Origin: Clostridiales bacterium
GTDB lineage: Bacteria > Bacillota > Clostridia > Lachnospirales > WRAX01
Length of the DNA: 5,276 bases
Assembly (NCBI GenBank): GCA_031277155.1
Contig: JAITMW010000069.1
Location: 1 to 5,276 of the forward strand
Direction: 5' to 3'
Shown: piece after piece, positions 1 to 4,934 of the stretch
Layout of the letters: each line of letters opens with the position of its first letter
Position numbering within the stretch: the first letter of the stretch is position 1
Translations under genes and position numbers: made by a program
Notes under the pieces: generated by a model
Told to the model about the DNA's origin: nothing
Databases searched by the model: none
Seen by the model: only the letters and a program-made list of their open reading frames with translations

Positions 1-1
1 G

Positions 2-454
2 GGCGTGCCCGCGGCGGGGGAGGAGAGTGTCGCCGCCATGGAGGCCGAAATTGACGCTGTGGCGCAAATTGCCGCCACAATCACACAGCGGCGCAGGGTG
101 TATTTTGAAATCGCGCCCGCGCCCGCCATGTGGACCGTGGGGCAGGGGACCTTTCAGCACGAGATGATAGAATTGGCGGGGGGCGAAAACATTTTCGCTG
201 ATTTGGACGGCTGGGGCAGCGTGTCCGACGAGGCGTTTTTGATGCACAATCCCGATATTATCTTAACATCCGTGGATTTCATCACCGACCCCGTGGGCGA
301 AATTTTAAGCAGGCCCGGCTGGGGCGGCGTGACGGCGGTGCAAAACGGCCATGTGTATGAAATTGACACCGACACCAGCAGCCGCCCAAGCCACCATATT
401 GTGCGGGCGCTGTGGGATATTGCCCGGGCAATTTATCCCGAATATTTCCAATGA
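2..454 (+). CDS. ABC importer substrate-binding protein (BtuF/FecB/FhuD type), C-terminal part only
   Basis: The 5' end of this gene lies outside the window: the frame is open from base 2, and the GTG at 5 has no special claim as a start. The visible 150 or so residues read as the C-terminal lobe of a class III periplasmic-binding fold (PF01497). Counting from base 5, there is a strand VYFEI (32-36), then GTFQHEMIELAGGENIF (48-64), GWGSVSDEAFL (69-79), NPDIILT (82-88), DPVGEILSRPGW (95-106), NGHVYEID (114-121) and SSRPSHHIV (125-133). These are the usual landmarks of Gram-positive lipoproteins that deliver ferric siderophores, heme or cobalamin to a FecCD-type permease. Which ligand is bound cannot be told from this lobe. 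The gene ends with TGA at 452-454, overlapping the start of the next gene as ATGA, so the two are translated together. In a Gram-positive cell it would be a lipid-anchored surface protein, but the signal peptide is not visible here. Confidence 0.9.
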   Translation, partial: GVPAAGEESVAAMEAEIDAVAQIAATITQRRRVYFEIAPAPAMWTVGQGTFQHEMIELAGGENIFADLDGWGSVSDEAFLMHNPDIILTSVDFITDPVGEILSRPGWGGVTAVQNGHVYEIDTDTSSRPSHHIVRALWDIARAIYPEYFQ

Positions 455-1470
455 AGACAAAAATTGCAGCGATGGCGTGCGTCGCCGGGGCAATTTTGGT
501 GCTGGGCATCGCCGTTGGCAGCGTGTATATTCCACCCGGTGACATTTTGCGAATAATTGCCCACAATATATTCGGAATTGATATGCCGGAGCATATCACC
601 CGGAATCAGGCCGCCATTGTGTGGAATTTGCGCCTGCCCCGCGCCCTTTTGGCCTTTTGCGCAGGGGCGGCCCTGGCGGTAAGCGGCGCCGTGATGCAGT
701 CCATATTGCGCAACCCTTTGGCGTCCTCATATACACTGGGTGTATCATCCGGCGCGTCCCTGGGGGCCTCTCTCGTGATTTTTCTGGGCGTCACGCTGCC
801 GTTTTTGCCCATGCTCACGCTGCCCATACTGGGCTTCACCTTCGGTCTGGGCACAATTTTGCTGGTGATGGCCATTTCGCGCCGTCTGGACGTGCGCATG
901 GAAAATCACACAATCATCCTGACGGGCATGGTGTTTGCCCTGTTTGTCAACGCGATAACAACGCTGATGTTTGCGCTGTTTCGCGAGGGGACGCAGCGTA
1001 TGCTGTTTTGGCAAATGGGAAGTTTTTCCATGCGGGATTGGCACACCCTGTACATCCTTGCGCCCGTGGCCCTGGCGGGCATCATCCTCATATTTTTGCG
1101 CAAGAATGAGATGGACGTGATGACCTTTGGCGAGGAGCAAGCTCAATCCATTGGCGTAAACATACGCAGAGTTAAAATGACACTGCTGATTTCGGCCGCC
1201 GCATTAACAGGCAGCACCATTGCCTTTGTAGGCGTCATAGGCTTTGTGGATTTGGTGGCGCCCCATGTGGTGCGCAAAATTTTTGGCCCCTCGCACAGGC
1301 TTGTAATCCCCATGTCGGCCATAACAGGCGGCGCTTTCATGGTGATTGCGGATTTGGTGGCAAGGACGGCCATGGATTCGGTAGAATTGCCCGTGGGCGC
1401 GGTGACGGCGTTGATAGGCGCACCATTTTTCGCCTATATTTATTTTAGCAGGCGAAAAGGGGCCGTGTAA
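451..1470 (+). CDS. FecCD/BtuC-family ABC transporter permease
   Basis: A complete 339-residue integral membrane permease (PF01032) of the iron-siderophore/heme/cobalamin import family, of normal length. I chose ATG 451 because it overlaps the preceding stop as ATGA and begins directly with a hydrophobic first helix; an in-frame GTG at 412 would add 13 residues inside the upstream gene. No Shine-Dalgarno is evident, which fits translational coupling. Family landmarks: RLPRALLAFCAGAALAVSGA (61-80), LRNPLASSYTLGVSSGASLG (86-105), the cytoplasmic ATPase-coupling segment GEEQAQSIGVNIRRVK (227-242), GVIGFVDLVAPHVVR (261-275) and ELPVGAVTALIGAPFFAYI (312-330). Around nine or ten hydrophobic segments are visible, roughly at 5-24, 63-83, 95-115, 120-142, 152-176, 198-216, 243-267, 287-305 and 313-331. 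It would pair as a homodimer with the upstream binding protein and an ATPase. No ATPase gene follows; the next element is a tryptophan leader. Confidence 0.93.
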   Translation: MKTKIAAMACVAGAILVLGIAVGSVYIPPGDILRIIAHNIFGIDMPEHITRNQAAIVWNLRLPRALLAFCAGAALAVSGAVMQSILRNPLASSYTLGVSSGASLGASLVIFLGVTLPFLPMLTLPILGFTFGLGTILLVMAISRRLDVRMENHTIILTGMVFALFVNAITTLMFALFREGTQRMLFWQMGSFSMRDWHTLYILAPVALAGIILIFLRKNEMDVMTFGEEQAQSIGVNIRRVKMTLLISAAALTGSTIAFVGVIGFVDLVAPHVVRKIFGPSHRLVIPMSAITGGAFMVIADLVARTAMDSVELPVGAVTALIGAPFFAYIYFSRRKGAV

Positions 1471-1478
1471 AAAATATG

Positions 1479-1507
1479 TTGACATTTGATTGTGAACATG
1501 TTATAAT
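1479..1507 (+). promoter_or_regulatory. Sigma-A promoter of the trpBA T-box transcript
   Basis: TTGACA at 1479-1484 and TATAAT at 1502-1507 are separated by exactly 17 bases, a perfect vegetative promoter. It begins 8 bases after the permease stop codon, so it is squeezed directly behind that gene. Transcription would begin near 1513-1515, giving a leader of about 310 bases before trpB. A perfect core promoter fits a T-box design, in which initiation is constitutive and control is exerted at the downstream terminator. Confidence 0.9.
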
Positions 1508-1513
1508 GCCCCA

Positions 1514-1804
1514 ATGGCAAAACAAACCGTTGACGCGGATATAAAAACAGCATATGCGCGTACAGAGATTTCGGAGTTGCGCTGAGAGCCGAATCGAGAT
1601 GCAGGTTGTTAAATGGACCGCTGAGGGCATGGTCAAAGGCGCATTTTGCCGAGTATTCCATGACGTGAGGGCATACGTCAGTTGCCGGGGATATGTCTGT
1701 ATCCCGCAGAGGGTACGGCGCAGGCCGTAAATCAAGGTGGCACCGCGGATTGCTAATGTTAATTCGTCCTTGGTAAAGCATTATTTGCTTTGCCAAGGAT
1801 TTTT
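1514..1804 (+). promoter_or_regulatory. tRNA-Trp-responsive T-box leader (riboswitch)
   Basis: The T-box core AAGGTGGCACCGCGG is at 1734-1748. Its bulge reads UGGC (1738-1741), which would pair with a tRNA ending GCCA, matching the G discriminator of bacterial tRNA-Trp. The antiterminator can form from AAGG (1734-1737) with CCTT (1768-1771) and GCG (1745-1747) with CGT (1765-1767). In stem I the specifier loop holds AAATGGACC (1611-1619), with TGG at 1614-1616 as the Trp codon. The arm above it can pair AACAGC (1546-1551) with GTTGTT (1605-1610), and the distal part shows TTCGG (1570-1574) with CCGAA (1589-1593) around a GAG-rich loop. Further helices are TGACGT/ACGTCA (1661-1666/1675-1680), GGGATA/TATCCC (1688-1693/1700-1705) and stem III TACGGC/GCCGTA (1714-1719/1724-1729). 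Two independent elements, specifier and discriminator, both point to Trp. Uncharged tRNA-Trp would stabilise the antiterminator and allow trpBA transcription. The leader fills the interval between the permease and trpB. Confidence 0.95.
1767..1804 (+). terminator. Intrinsic terminator of the T-box leader
   Basis: TCCTTGGTAAAGCA (1767-1780) pairs with TGCTTTGCCAAGGA (1786-1799) as a 14-bp stem with one G-U pair and a 5-base loop, followed by five T (1800-1804). The 5' strand begins with the bases that complete the antiterminator, so the two structures exclude one another. It would also stop read-through from the upstream transporter genes, since no other terminator separates them from trpB. 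Confidence 0.93.
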
Positions 1805-1824
1805 GAATTTGAGGAGGATGATGT

Positions 1825-3012
1825 ATGAGCAAAACAGGCAGATTTGGTGAATATGGCGGGCAATTTGTGCCCGAGGCGTTGATGGGCAATCTGCATCAGC
1901 TGGAGGCGGCGTATCTTCATTACAGAGACGACGCGGATTTTAAGCGCGAGCTGCTGGACCTGATGAAAAACTTTGCGGGCAGGCCGTCGCTGCTGTATTA
2001 CGCAAAGGCCATGACAGAAGCGCTGGGCGGCGCGAAAATCTATCTAAAGCGCGAAGATTTAAACCACACGGGCTCGCACAAAATCAACAATGTGCTGGGG
2101 CAGGTGCTGCTGGCCAAAAAGATGGGCAAAACCCGCGTAATTGCGGAGACGGGCGCGGGGCAGCATGGCGTGGCCACCGCCACAGCCGCGGCGTTGATGG
2201 GTCTGGAATGTGACGTGTTTATGGGCAAAGAGGACACGCGGCGCCAGGCGCTTAATGTCTTTAGAATGAAGCTGCTTGGGGCCGGGGTGCATCCCGTCAC
2301 CAGCGGCACAATGACGCTGAAAGACGCCGTAAACGAAACCCTGCGCGAATGGGTGACGCGCATGGACGACACGCATTATGTAATTGGCTCTGTTGTGGGG
2401 CCGCACCCATTTCCGATGATGGTGCGCAACTTCCAGAAGGTTATCAGCGAGGAAATTAAATCGCAAATACTGGAGGCCGAGGGCAGGCTGCCCGATGTCG
2501 TAATTGCCTGTGTCGGCGGCGGCAGCAATGCCATTGGCGCGTTTTATGATTTTATAGACGATGCGTCCGTGCGGCTTATCGGGGCGGAGGCCGCGGGGCA
2601 TGGCGCGGATACGCCGAAAAACGCCGCAACCATGACCAACGGAGTGCCCGGCGTATTCCACGGCATGAAATCCTATTTTTGCCAGGACGCCAATGGGCAA
2701 ATTACCCCGACACATTCCATCTCGGCGGGGCTGGATTATCCCGGCGTAGGGCCGGAACATGCCCATCTGAAAGACATTGACCGGGCGCAATATGTTGCGG
2801 TCTCGGATGCCGAAGCCGTGGAAGCCTTTGAATATCTGTGCCACACCGAGGGCATCATCCCGGCGCTGGAAAGCTCTCACGCGGTTGCATACGCAAGGAA
2901 GCTCGCGCCAACCATGGACAAGAACCAAATTATTGTAATTAACATATCGGGCAGAGGCGACAAGGACGTGGCGTCCATCGCGCGATTTAAGGGGGTTGAT
3001 ATCAATGAATAG
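1825..3012 (+). CDS. trpB: Tryptophan synthase beta chain
   Basis: A complete 395-residue PLP enzyme that condenses L-serine with indole to give L-tryptophan in the cytoplasm; the Salmonella protein is about the same length. The start ATG 1825 follows the ribosome binding site GAGGAGG (1811-1817); ATGs at 1818 and 1821 are out of frame. Key residues: HTGSHKINN with the PLP lysine at 86 (Lys87 in Salmonella), AETGAGQHG with the catalytic glutamate at 108 (Glu109), the PLP phosphate loop GGGSN (231-235) and SGRGDKD near 375-381. Allosteric residues also remain: Lys166 (Lys167), Arg140 (Arg141) and Asp304 in GLDYPGVGPEH (Asp305). Its N-terminus GRFGEYGGQFVPEALM is of the TrpB1 type that works with a TrpA partner, not the standalone TrpB2 type. 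It is the first gene of a T-box-controlled pair and overlaps trpA by 8 bases. Nothing in it looks damaged. Confidence 0.98.
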   Translation: MSKTGRFGEYGGQFVPEALMGNLHQLEAAYLHYRDDADFKRELLDLMKNFAGRPSLLYYAKAMTEALGGAKIYLKREDLNHTGSHKINNVLGQVLLAKKMGKTRVIAETGAGQHGVATATAAALMGLECDVFMGKEDTRRQALNVFRMKLLGAGVHPVTSGTMTLKDAVNETLREWVTRMDDTHYVIGSVVGPHPFPMMVRNFQKVISEEIKSQILEAEGRLPDVVIACVGGGSNAIGAFYDFIDDASVRLIGAEAAGHGADTPKNAATMTNGVPGVFHGMKSYFCQDANGQITPTHSISAGLDYPGVGPEHAHLKDIDRAQYVAVSDAEAVEAFEYLCHTEGIIPALESSHAVAYARKLAPTMDKNQIIVINISGRGDKDVASIARFKGVDINE

Positions 3013-3736
3013 ACTTGCAAAGGCATTTGAGAAGAAAAAGGCATTGATTGTTTTTGTGGCGGCCGGCGACCCAAATATTGAAGCCACGCAAAAGCTGGTT
3101 GTGGCCGCGGCGCAGGCCGGTGCGGACATTGTGCAAATTGGCGTGCCTTTTTCCGACCCCGTGGCAAGCAGCCCGGAAGTCCAGCAGGCGGACCAGCGCG
3201 CGCTGGCAAAAGGCTGCACTCTTGACCAAATCTTTGATATGGCCGCCCAGATTCGCGAAAAGGTTGAAATTCCGCTGATTTTAAAGACCTATATGAATCC
3301 CATTTTCGTATACGGCAAAACCCGCTTTATGGGGAAATGCAAGCTAAGCGGCATTGACGGCGTAATTGTGCCCGACCTGCCCTTTGAAGAGCGGGAAGAG
3401 CTGGTCACAGTCTGCACCTTGCACGGCGTGGCGCGCATACCCGTCATTGCCCAGGCGGCAATGGACAGGATTGGCATGGTGGCAAAGGACGCCGAGGGTT
3501 TCATTATAATGCCCATGCTTGATGCCGCGCTGACAAAGCTGGTAAAGGCCTTTTCGCCCCTTCCCTGTGTAGTGGGACTTGACGCGCCAACGGCGGAACA
3601 GGCCCGCGAAGCAGTCGCAATTGCCGACGGGCTGTCCATCGAAAGCGCCATCGTCAGGCTGGTTGCGCTGTATGGCGCCAACAGCGTGGGGCATGTGAAG
3701 GAATATATTGAAAAGATGCGCAAAATTCTCATTTAG
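3005..3736 (+). CDS. trpA: Tryptophan synthase alpha-chain homologue, apparently catalytically dead
   Basis: 243 residues, against about 260-268 for typical TrpA. ATG 3005 lies inside the end of trpB and has AAGGGGG (2989-2995) upstream; an in-frame TTG at 2996 is less likely. It is clearly TrpA: VFVAAGDPNIEATQKLV (16-32), GADIVQIGVPFSDP (39-52), LKTYMNPIFVYG (93-104), IDGVIVPDLPFEE (117-129) and SAIVRL (214-219). Normal TrpA cleaves indole-3-glycerol phosphate using Glu49 and Asp60 (Salmonella numbering). Here those places hold Gln44 (codon 3134-3136) and Ser55 (3167-3169), and the glycine after Asp60 is Ser56. The loop 6 segment SRxGVTG is missing, with only about 27 residues between the GFIY-like strand and the GFGIS-like strand where about 42 are usual. 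GFGIS has become GLDAP, and the phosphate-binding GSAIV has become ESAIV. The frame is intact and Asp51 (Asp56 equivalent, which contacts beta Lys167) is retained. I infer a non-catalytic, allosteric role. Identity as a TrpA homologue is firm; the lack of activity is strong inference. Confidence 0.92.
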   Translation: MNRLAKAFEKKKALIVFVAAGDPNIEATQKLVVAAAQAGADIVQIGVPFSDPVASSPEVQQADQRALAKGCTLDQIFDMAAQIREKVEIPLILKTYMNPIFVYGKTRFMGKCKLSGIDGVIVPDLPFEEREELVTVCTLHGVARIPVIAQAAMDRIGMVAKDAEGFIIMPMLDAALTKLVKAFSPLPCVVGLDAPTAEQAREAVAIADGLSIESAIVRLVALYGANSVGHVKEYIEKMRKILI

Positions 3737-4161
3737 ATTTGCCGTGGCGCATTTTTTGTAATTTGCAAGCGCACAAAGCCCGCGATGCTGTCCTGCTCTT
3801 CCTCGGCGGCCTTCGCGGGCTTAATCAGCATCTCGCTATGCTCAATTTCCGCCAGGCGCGCCAGCGCCGCCCTAAAGTCCCGCACCTTTGCGGCAAAATT
3901 TGCCATATTTTCCGGCGTTTCGTTGTGCGGCGCGTGGATGGCCTCAAATTCCGCGACCTTCGCCTCAATTTCGTCTTCGGTCAAGGCCCCAAGGCCGCGC
4001 AGCATCTTGTCGGTATATTCATCAATGGCGGCACGAAGGGCCTGGGCCATGCTTTCTTCGTCACAATCTTTGTCGGCGGCCGGCCACGCCGTATTGCGCG
4101 CCGCCGCGGTCTTGTACCAGAAGGATTGCGGATTTGCGCCCAATTTGCCAAGCATGTTCAT
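3733..4161 (-). CDS. Hypothetical 142-residue protein, not recognised
   Basis: A minus-strand gene reading MNMLGKLGANPQSFWYK at its start. I chose ATG at 4161 because AAGGGG (minus strand, 4174-4169) lies 7 bases before it; the frame extends upstream to 4383, but that would cross the S10 promoter and has no ribosome binding site. The protein has no signal peptide or membrane segment. After a short N-terminal part with aromatic residues (FWYK 14-17, W26) it is acidic, alanine-rich and probably helical: about residues 34-57, 61-77 (TEDEIEAKVAEFEAIH) and 83-112 look amphipathic and could form a coiled coil or helical bundle. A second cluster EEEQD follows at 120-124 and a basic tail ends the protein. 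I recognise no family. Its stop codon (3735-3733) overlaps the trpA stop (3734-3736), so the genes converge with no space for a terminator. It diverges from the S10 promoter. The clean frame and ribosome binding site argue that it is real. Confidence 0.68.
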   Translation of the reverse strand: MNMLGKLGANPQSFWYKTAAARNTAWPAADKDCDEESMAQALRAAIDEYTDKMLRGLGALTEDEIEAKVAEFEAIHAPHNETPENMANFAAKVRDFRAALARLAEIEHSEMLIKPAKAAEEEQDSIAGFVRLQITKNAPRQI

Positions 4162-4257
4162 AAAAGCACCCCTTGATATTATTTTTTGGAAAGTCTTTAC
4201 AATAGATATATCGGCAGAAAAACGCGCAAACTTTATGAAATATTTTGCAAAAAAGTC

Positions 4258-4286
4258 TTGACAGATGGCCCCGGTTGGTTTATAAT
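4258..4286 (+). promoter_or_regulatory. Sigma-A promoter of the S10 ribosomal protein operon
   Basis: TTGACA (4258-4263) and TATAAT (4281-4286) with a 17-base spacer, again a perfect consensus. An A/T-rich stretch immediately upstream (about 4176-4257, including ATTTTTTGG and GCAAAAAAG) could act as an UP element. Initiation is expected near 4292-4294, about 250 bases before rpsJ. Strength and position suit the main promoter of a ribosomal protein operon. Confidence 0.9.
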
Positions 4287-4292
4287 TGTTTA

Positions 4293-4544
4293 TTGTGACG
4301 CAGGCAATGGCCGAAAGTGTTGATTTTTGGGGATTGCCACAGTGAAGATACGGAAGGTTGCCGTCAATTGCATGACGGGTCATTTCCGGGGAGCGATGTC
4401 AGGGCCAAGAGCCTCGGCGATGTCACTGCATAGGAAACATTTTAGCGGGAAACATTTTAACATGTGTGTAATGGAACACCCGGCAGAGTGTGAGCATTGC
4501 AGTCGCTTCTAACACAAAGCAAAACATAAGGAGGGACTTTTTTA
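4293..4544 (+). promoter_or_regulatory. Long structured 5' leader of the S10 operon
   Basis: About 250 bases of probable untranslated RNA. Pairings I can see: GGCAAT (4303-4308) with ATTGCC (4333-4338); a long hairpin with CGGAA (4351-4355)/TTCCG (4384-4388) outside and CCGTCA (4361-4366)/TGACGG (4373-4378) inside, separated by a 5x5 internal loop and capped by ATTGCA; GGGC (4402-4405) with GCCT (4411-4414); and a long-range helix ACTGCA (4425-4430) with TGCAGT (4498-4503), extended by GCG (4417-4419) with CGC (4504-4506) across a bulge. ACAC (4476-4479) may pair with GTGT (4488-4491). Two direct repeats are present: GCGATGTCA (4393-4401, 4417-4425) and GGAAACATTTTA (4433-4444, 4448-4459). 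A 61-codon TTG frame at 4327-4512 has no ribosome binding site. No intrinsic terminator is seen. It may be an autoregulatory ribosomal-protein leader; I do not recognise a named family. Confidence 0.6.
4433..4459 (+). repeat. Tandem 12-base direct repeat in the S10 leader
   Basis: GGAAACATTTTA occurs at 4433-4444 and again at 4448-4459, separated by GCG, giving a 15-base period. Both copies lie inside the loop enclosed by the long-range ACTGCA/TGCAGT helix. The role is unknown; two copies of a binding site or a small duplication are both possible. Confidence 0.85.
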
Positions 4545-4874
4545 ATGGCCGAAAAGACAAGTGGAAAAAGCAATAAAATAAGGATTTGCCTCAAGGCTTA
4601 TGACCACAAGATTATCGACCAAAGTGTCGCGCAGATAATTGACACGGCGAAGAAGACAGGCGCCCAAGTGAAGGGGCCGATACCGATGCCCACAAGGCGC
4701 GAAGTTATCACCATTTTGCGGGCCGTACACAAATATAAGGACAGCCGCGAACAATTTGAACAAAGAACCCACAAGCGCCTTATCGACATTTTGTCGCCGA
4801 CGCCAAAGACCGTAGATGCCCTGTCGCGCCTGGATTTGCCGGAAGGTGTGGGCATAACTTTAAAGATAATGTAA
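4545..4874 (+). CDS. rpsJ: 30S ribosomal protein S10
   Basis: 109 residues, slightly longer than the usual 102-105 because of a short N-terminal tail (MAEKTSGKSN). S10 sits in the head of the 30S subunit and also acts as the antitermination factor NusE, partnering NusB. Landmarks: KIRICLKAYDHKIIDQSV (11-28), TAKKTGAQVKGPIPMPT (34-50), HKYKDSREQFEQRTHKRLID (62-81), the extended ribosome-binding loop region, and DALSRLDLPEGVGITLKI at the C-terminus. The segment EVITILRAVHKYKDSREQFEQRTHKR is of the type seen in clostridial S10. ATG 4545 follows a strong ribosome binding site AAGGAGGG (4528-4535). It is the first gene of the S10 operon, with L3 immediately after. There is no tuf or fusA gene directly in front, so the cluster starts here with its own promoter. 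Confidence 0.98.
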   Translation: MAEKTSGKSNKIRICLKAYDHKIIDQSVAQIIDTAKKTGAQVKGPIPMPTRREVITILRAVHKYKDSREQFEQRTHKRLIDILSPTPKTVDALSRLDLPEGVGITLKIM

Positions 4875-4889
4875 GTAATTTAGTTTCAA

Positions 4890-4915
4890 GATTCGGCAGG
4901 CATTGCTGCCCAATC
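4890..4915 (+). other. Hairpin in the rpsJ-rplC spacer
   Basis: GATT (4890-4893) with AATC (4912-4915) and GGCAG (4895-4899) with CTGCC (4906-4910) form a nine-pair stem with one C-C mismatch and the loop GCATTG. It ends 5 bases before the rplC ribosome binding site and lacks a T-run, so it is not a terminator. It may protect or process the mRNA, or tune L3 translation. Confidence 0.55.
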
Positions 4916-4934
4916 CGCTGAAGGAGGAATATTT

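Noticed and set aside
2059..3219. A 386-codon open frame on the minus strand across trpB and the start of trpA
   Set aside because: It is antisense to a gene whose protein is unmistakably TrpB, has a composition rich in Arg, His and Cys, and has no recognisable domain.
3500..3570. A frameshift or sequencing error as the cause of the missing TrpA loop 6
   Set aside because: The reading frame continues without a stop, homology resumes in the same frame on both sides, and I found no GVTG-like segment in the other two frames. The substitutions at 3134 and 3167 are also independent of any such event.
3737..3775. T6 run (3752-3757) as a terminator after trpA
   Set aside because: The bases before it do not form a convincing GC-rich hairpin, and the run lies within the coding sequence of the opposite-strand gene.
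3785..4261. A 158-codon plus-strand frame opposite the unrecognised minus-strand gene
   Set aside because: Its product is dominated by Ser and Ala in the pattern of a shadow frame, and it has no ribosome binding site; the minus-strand frame has both a site and a balanced composition.
4162..4383. N-terminal extension of the minus-strand gene to 4383
   Set aside because: It would read back through the S10 promoter and leader and lacks a ribosome binding site, while ATG 4161 has AAGGGG at the right distance.
4433..4459. The 12-base tandem repeat as a CRISPR fragment
   Set aside because: There are only two short copies separated by 3 bases, with no spacer-length intervals and no cas genes.
4327..4512. 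A 61-codon TTG-initiated frame in the S10 leader, with cysteines and histidines at its end (CEHCSRF)
   Set aside because: There is no ribosome binding site before the TTG, the composition is unremarkable, and the region is better explained as structured leader RNA. The Cys-His cluster is too small to call a zinc site.
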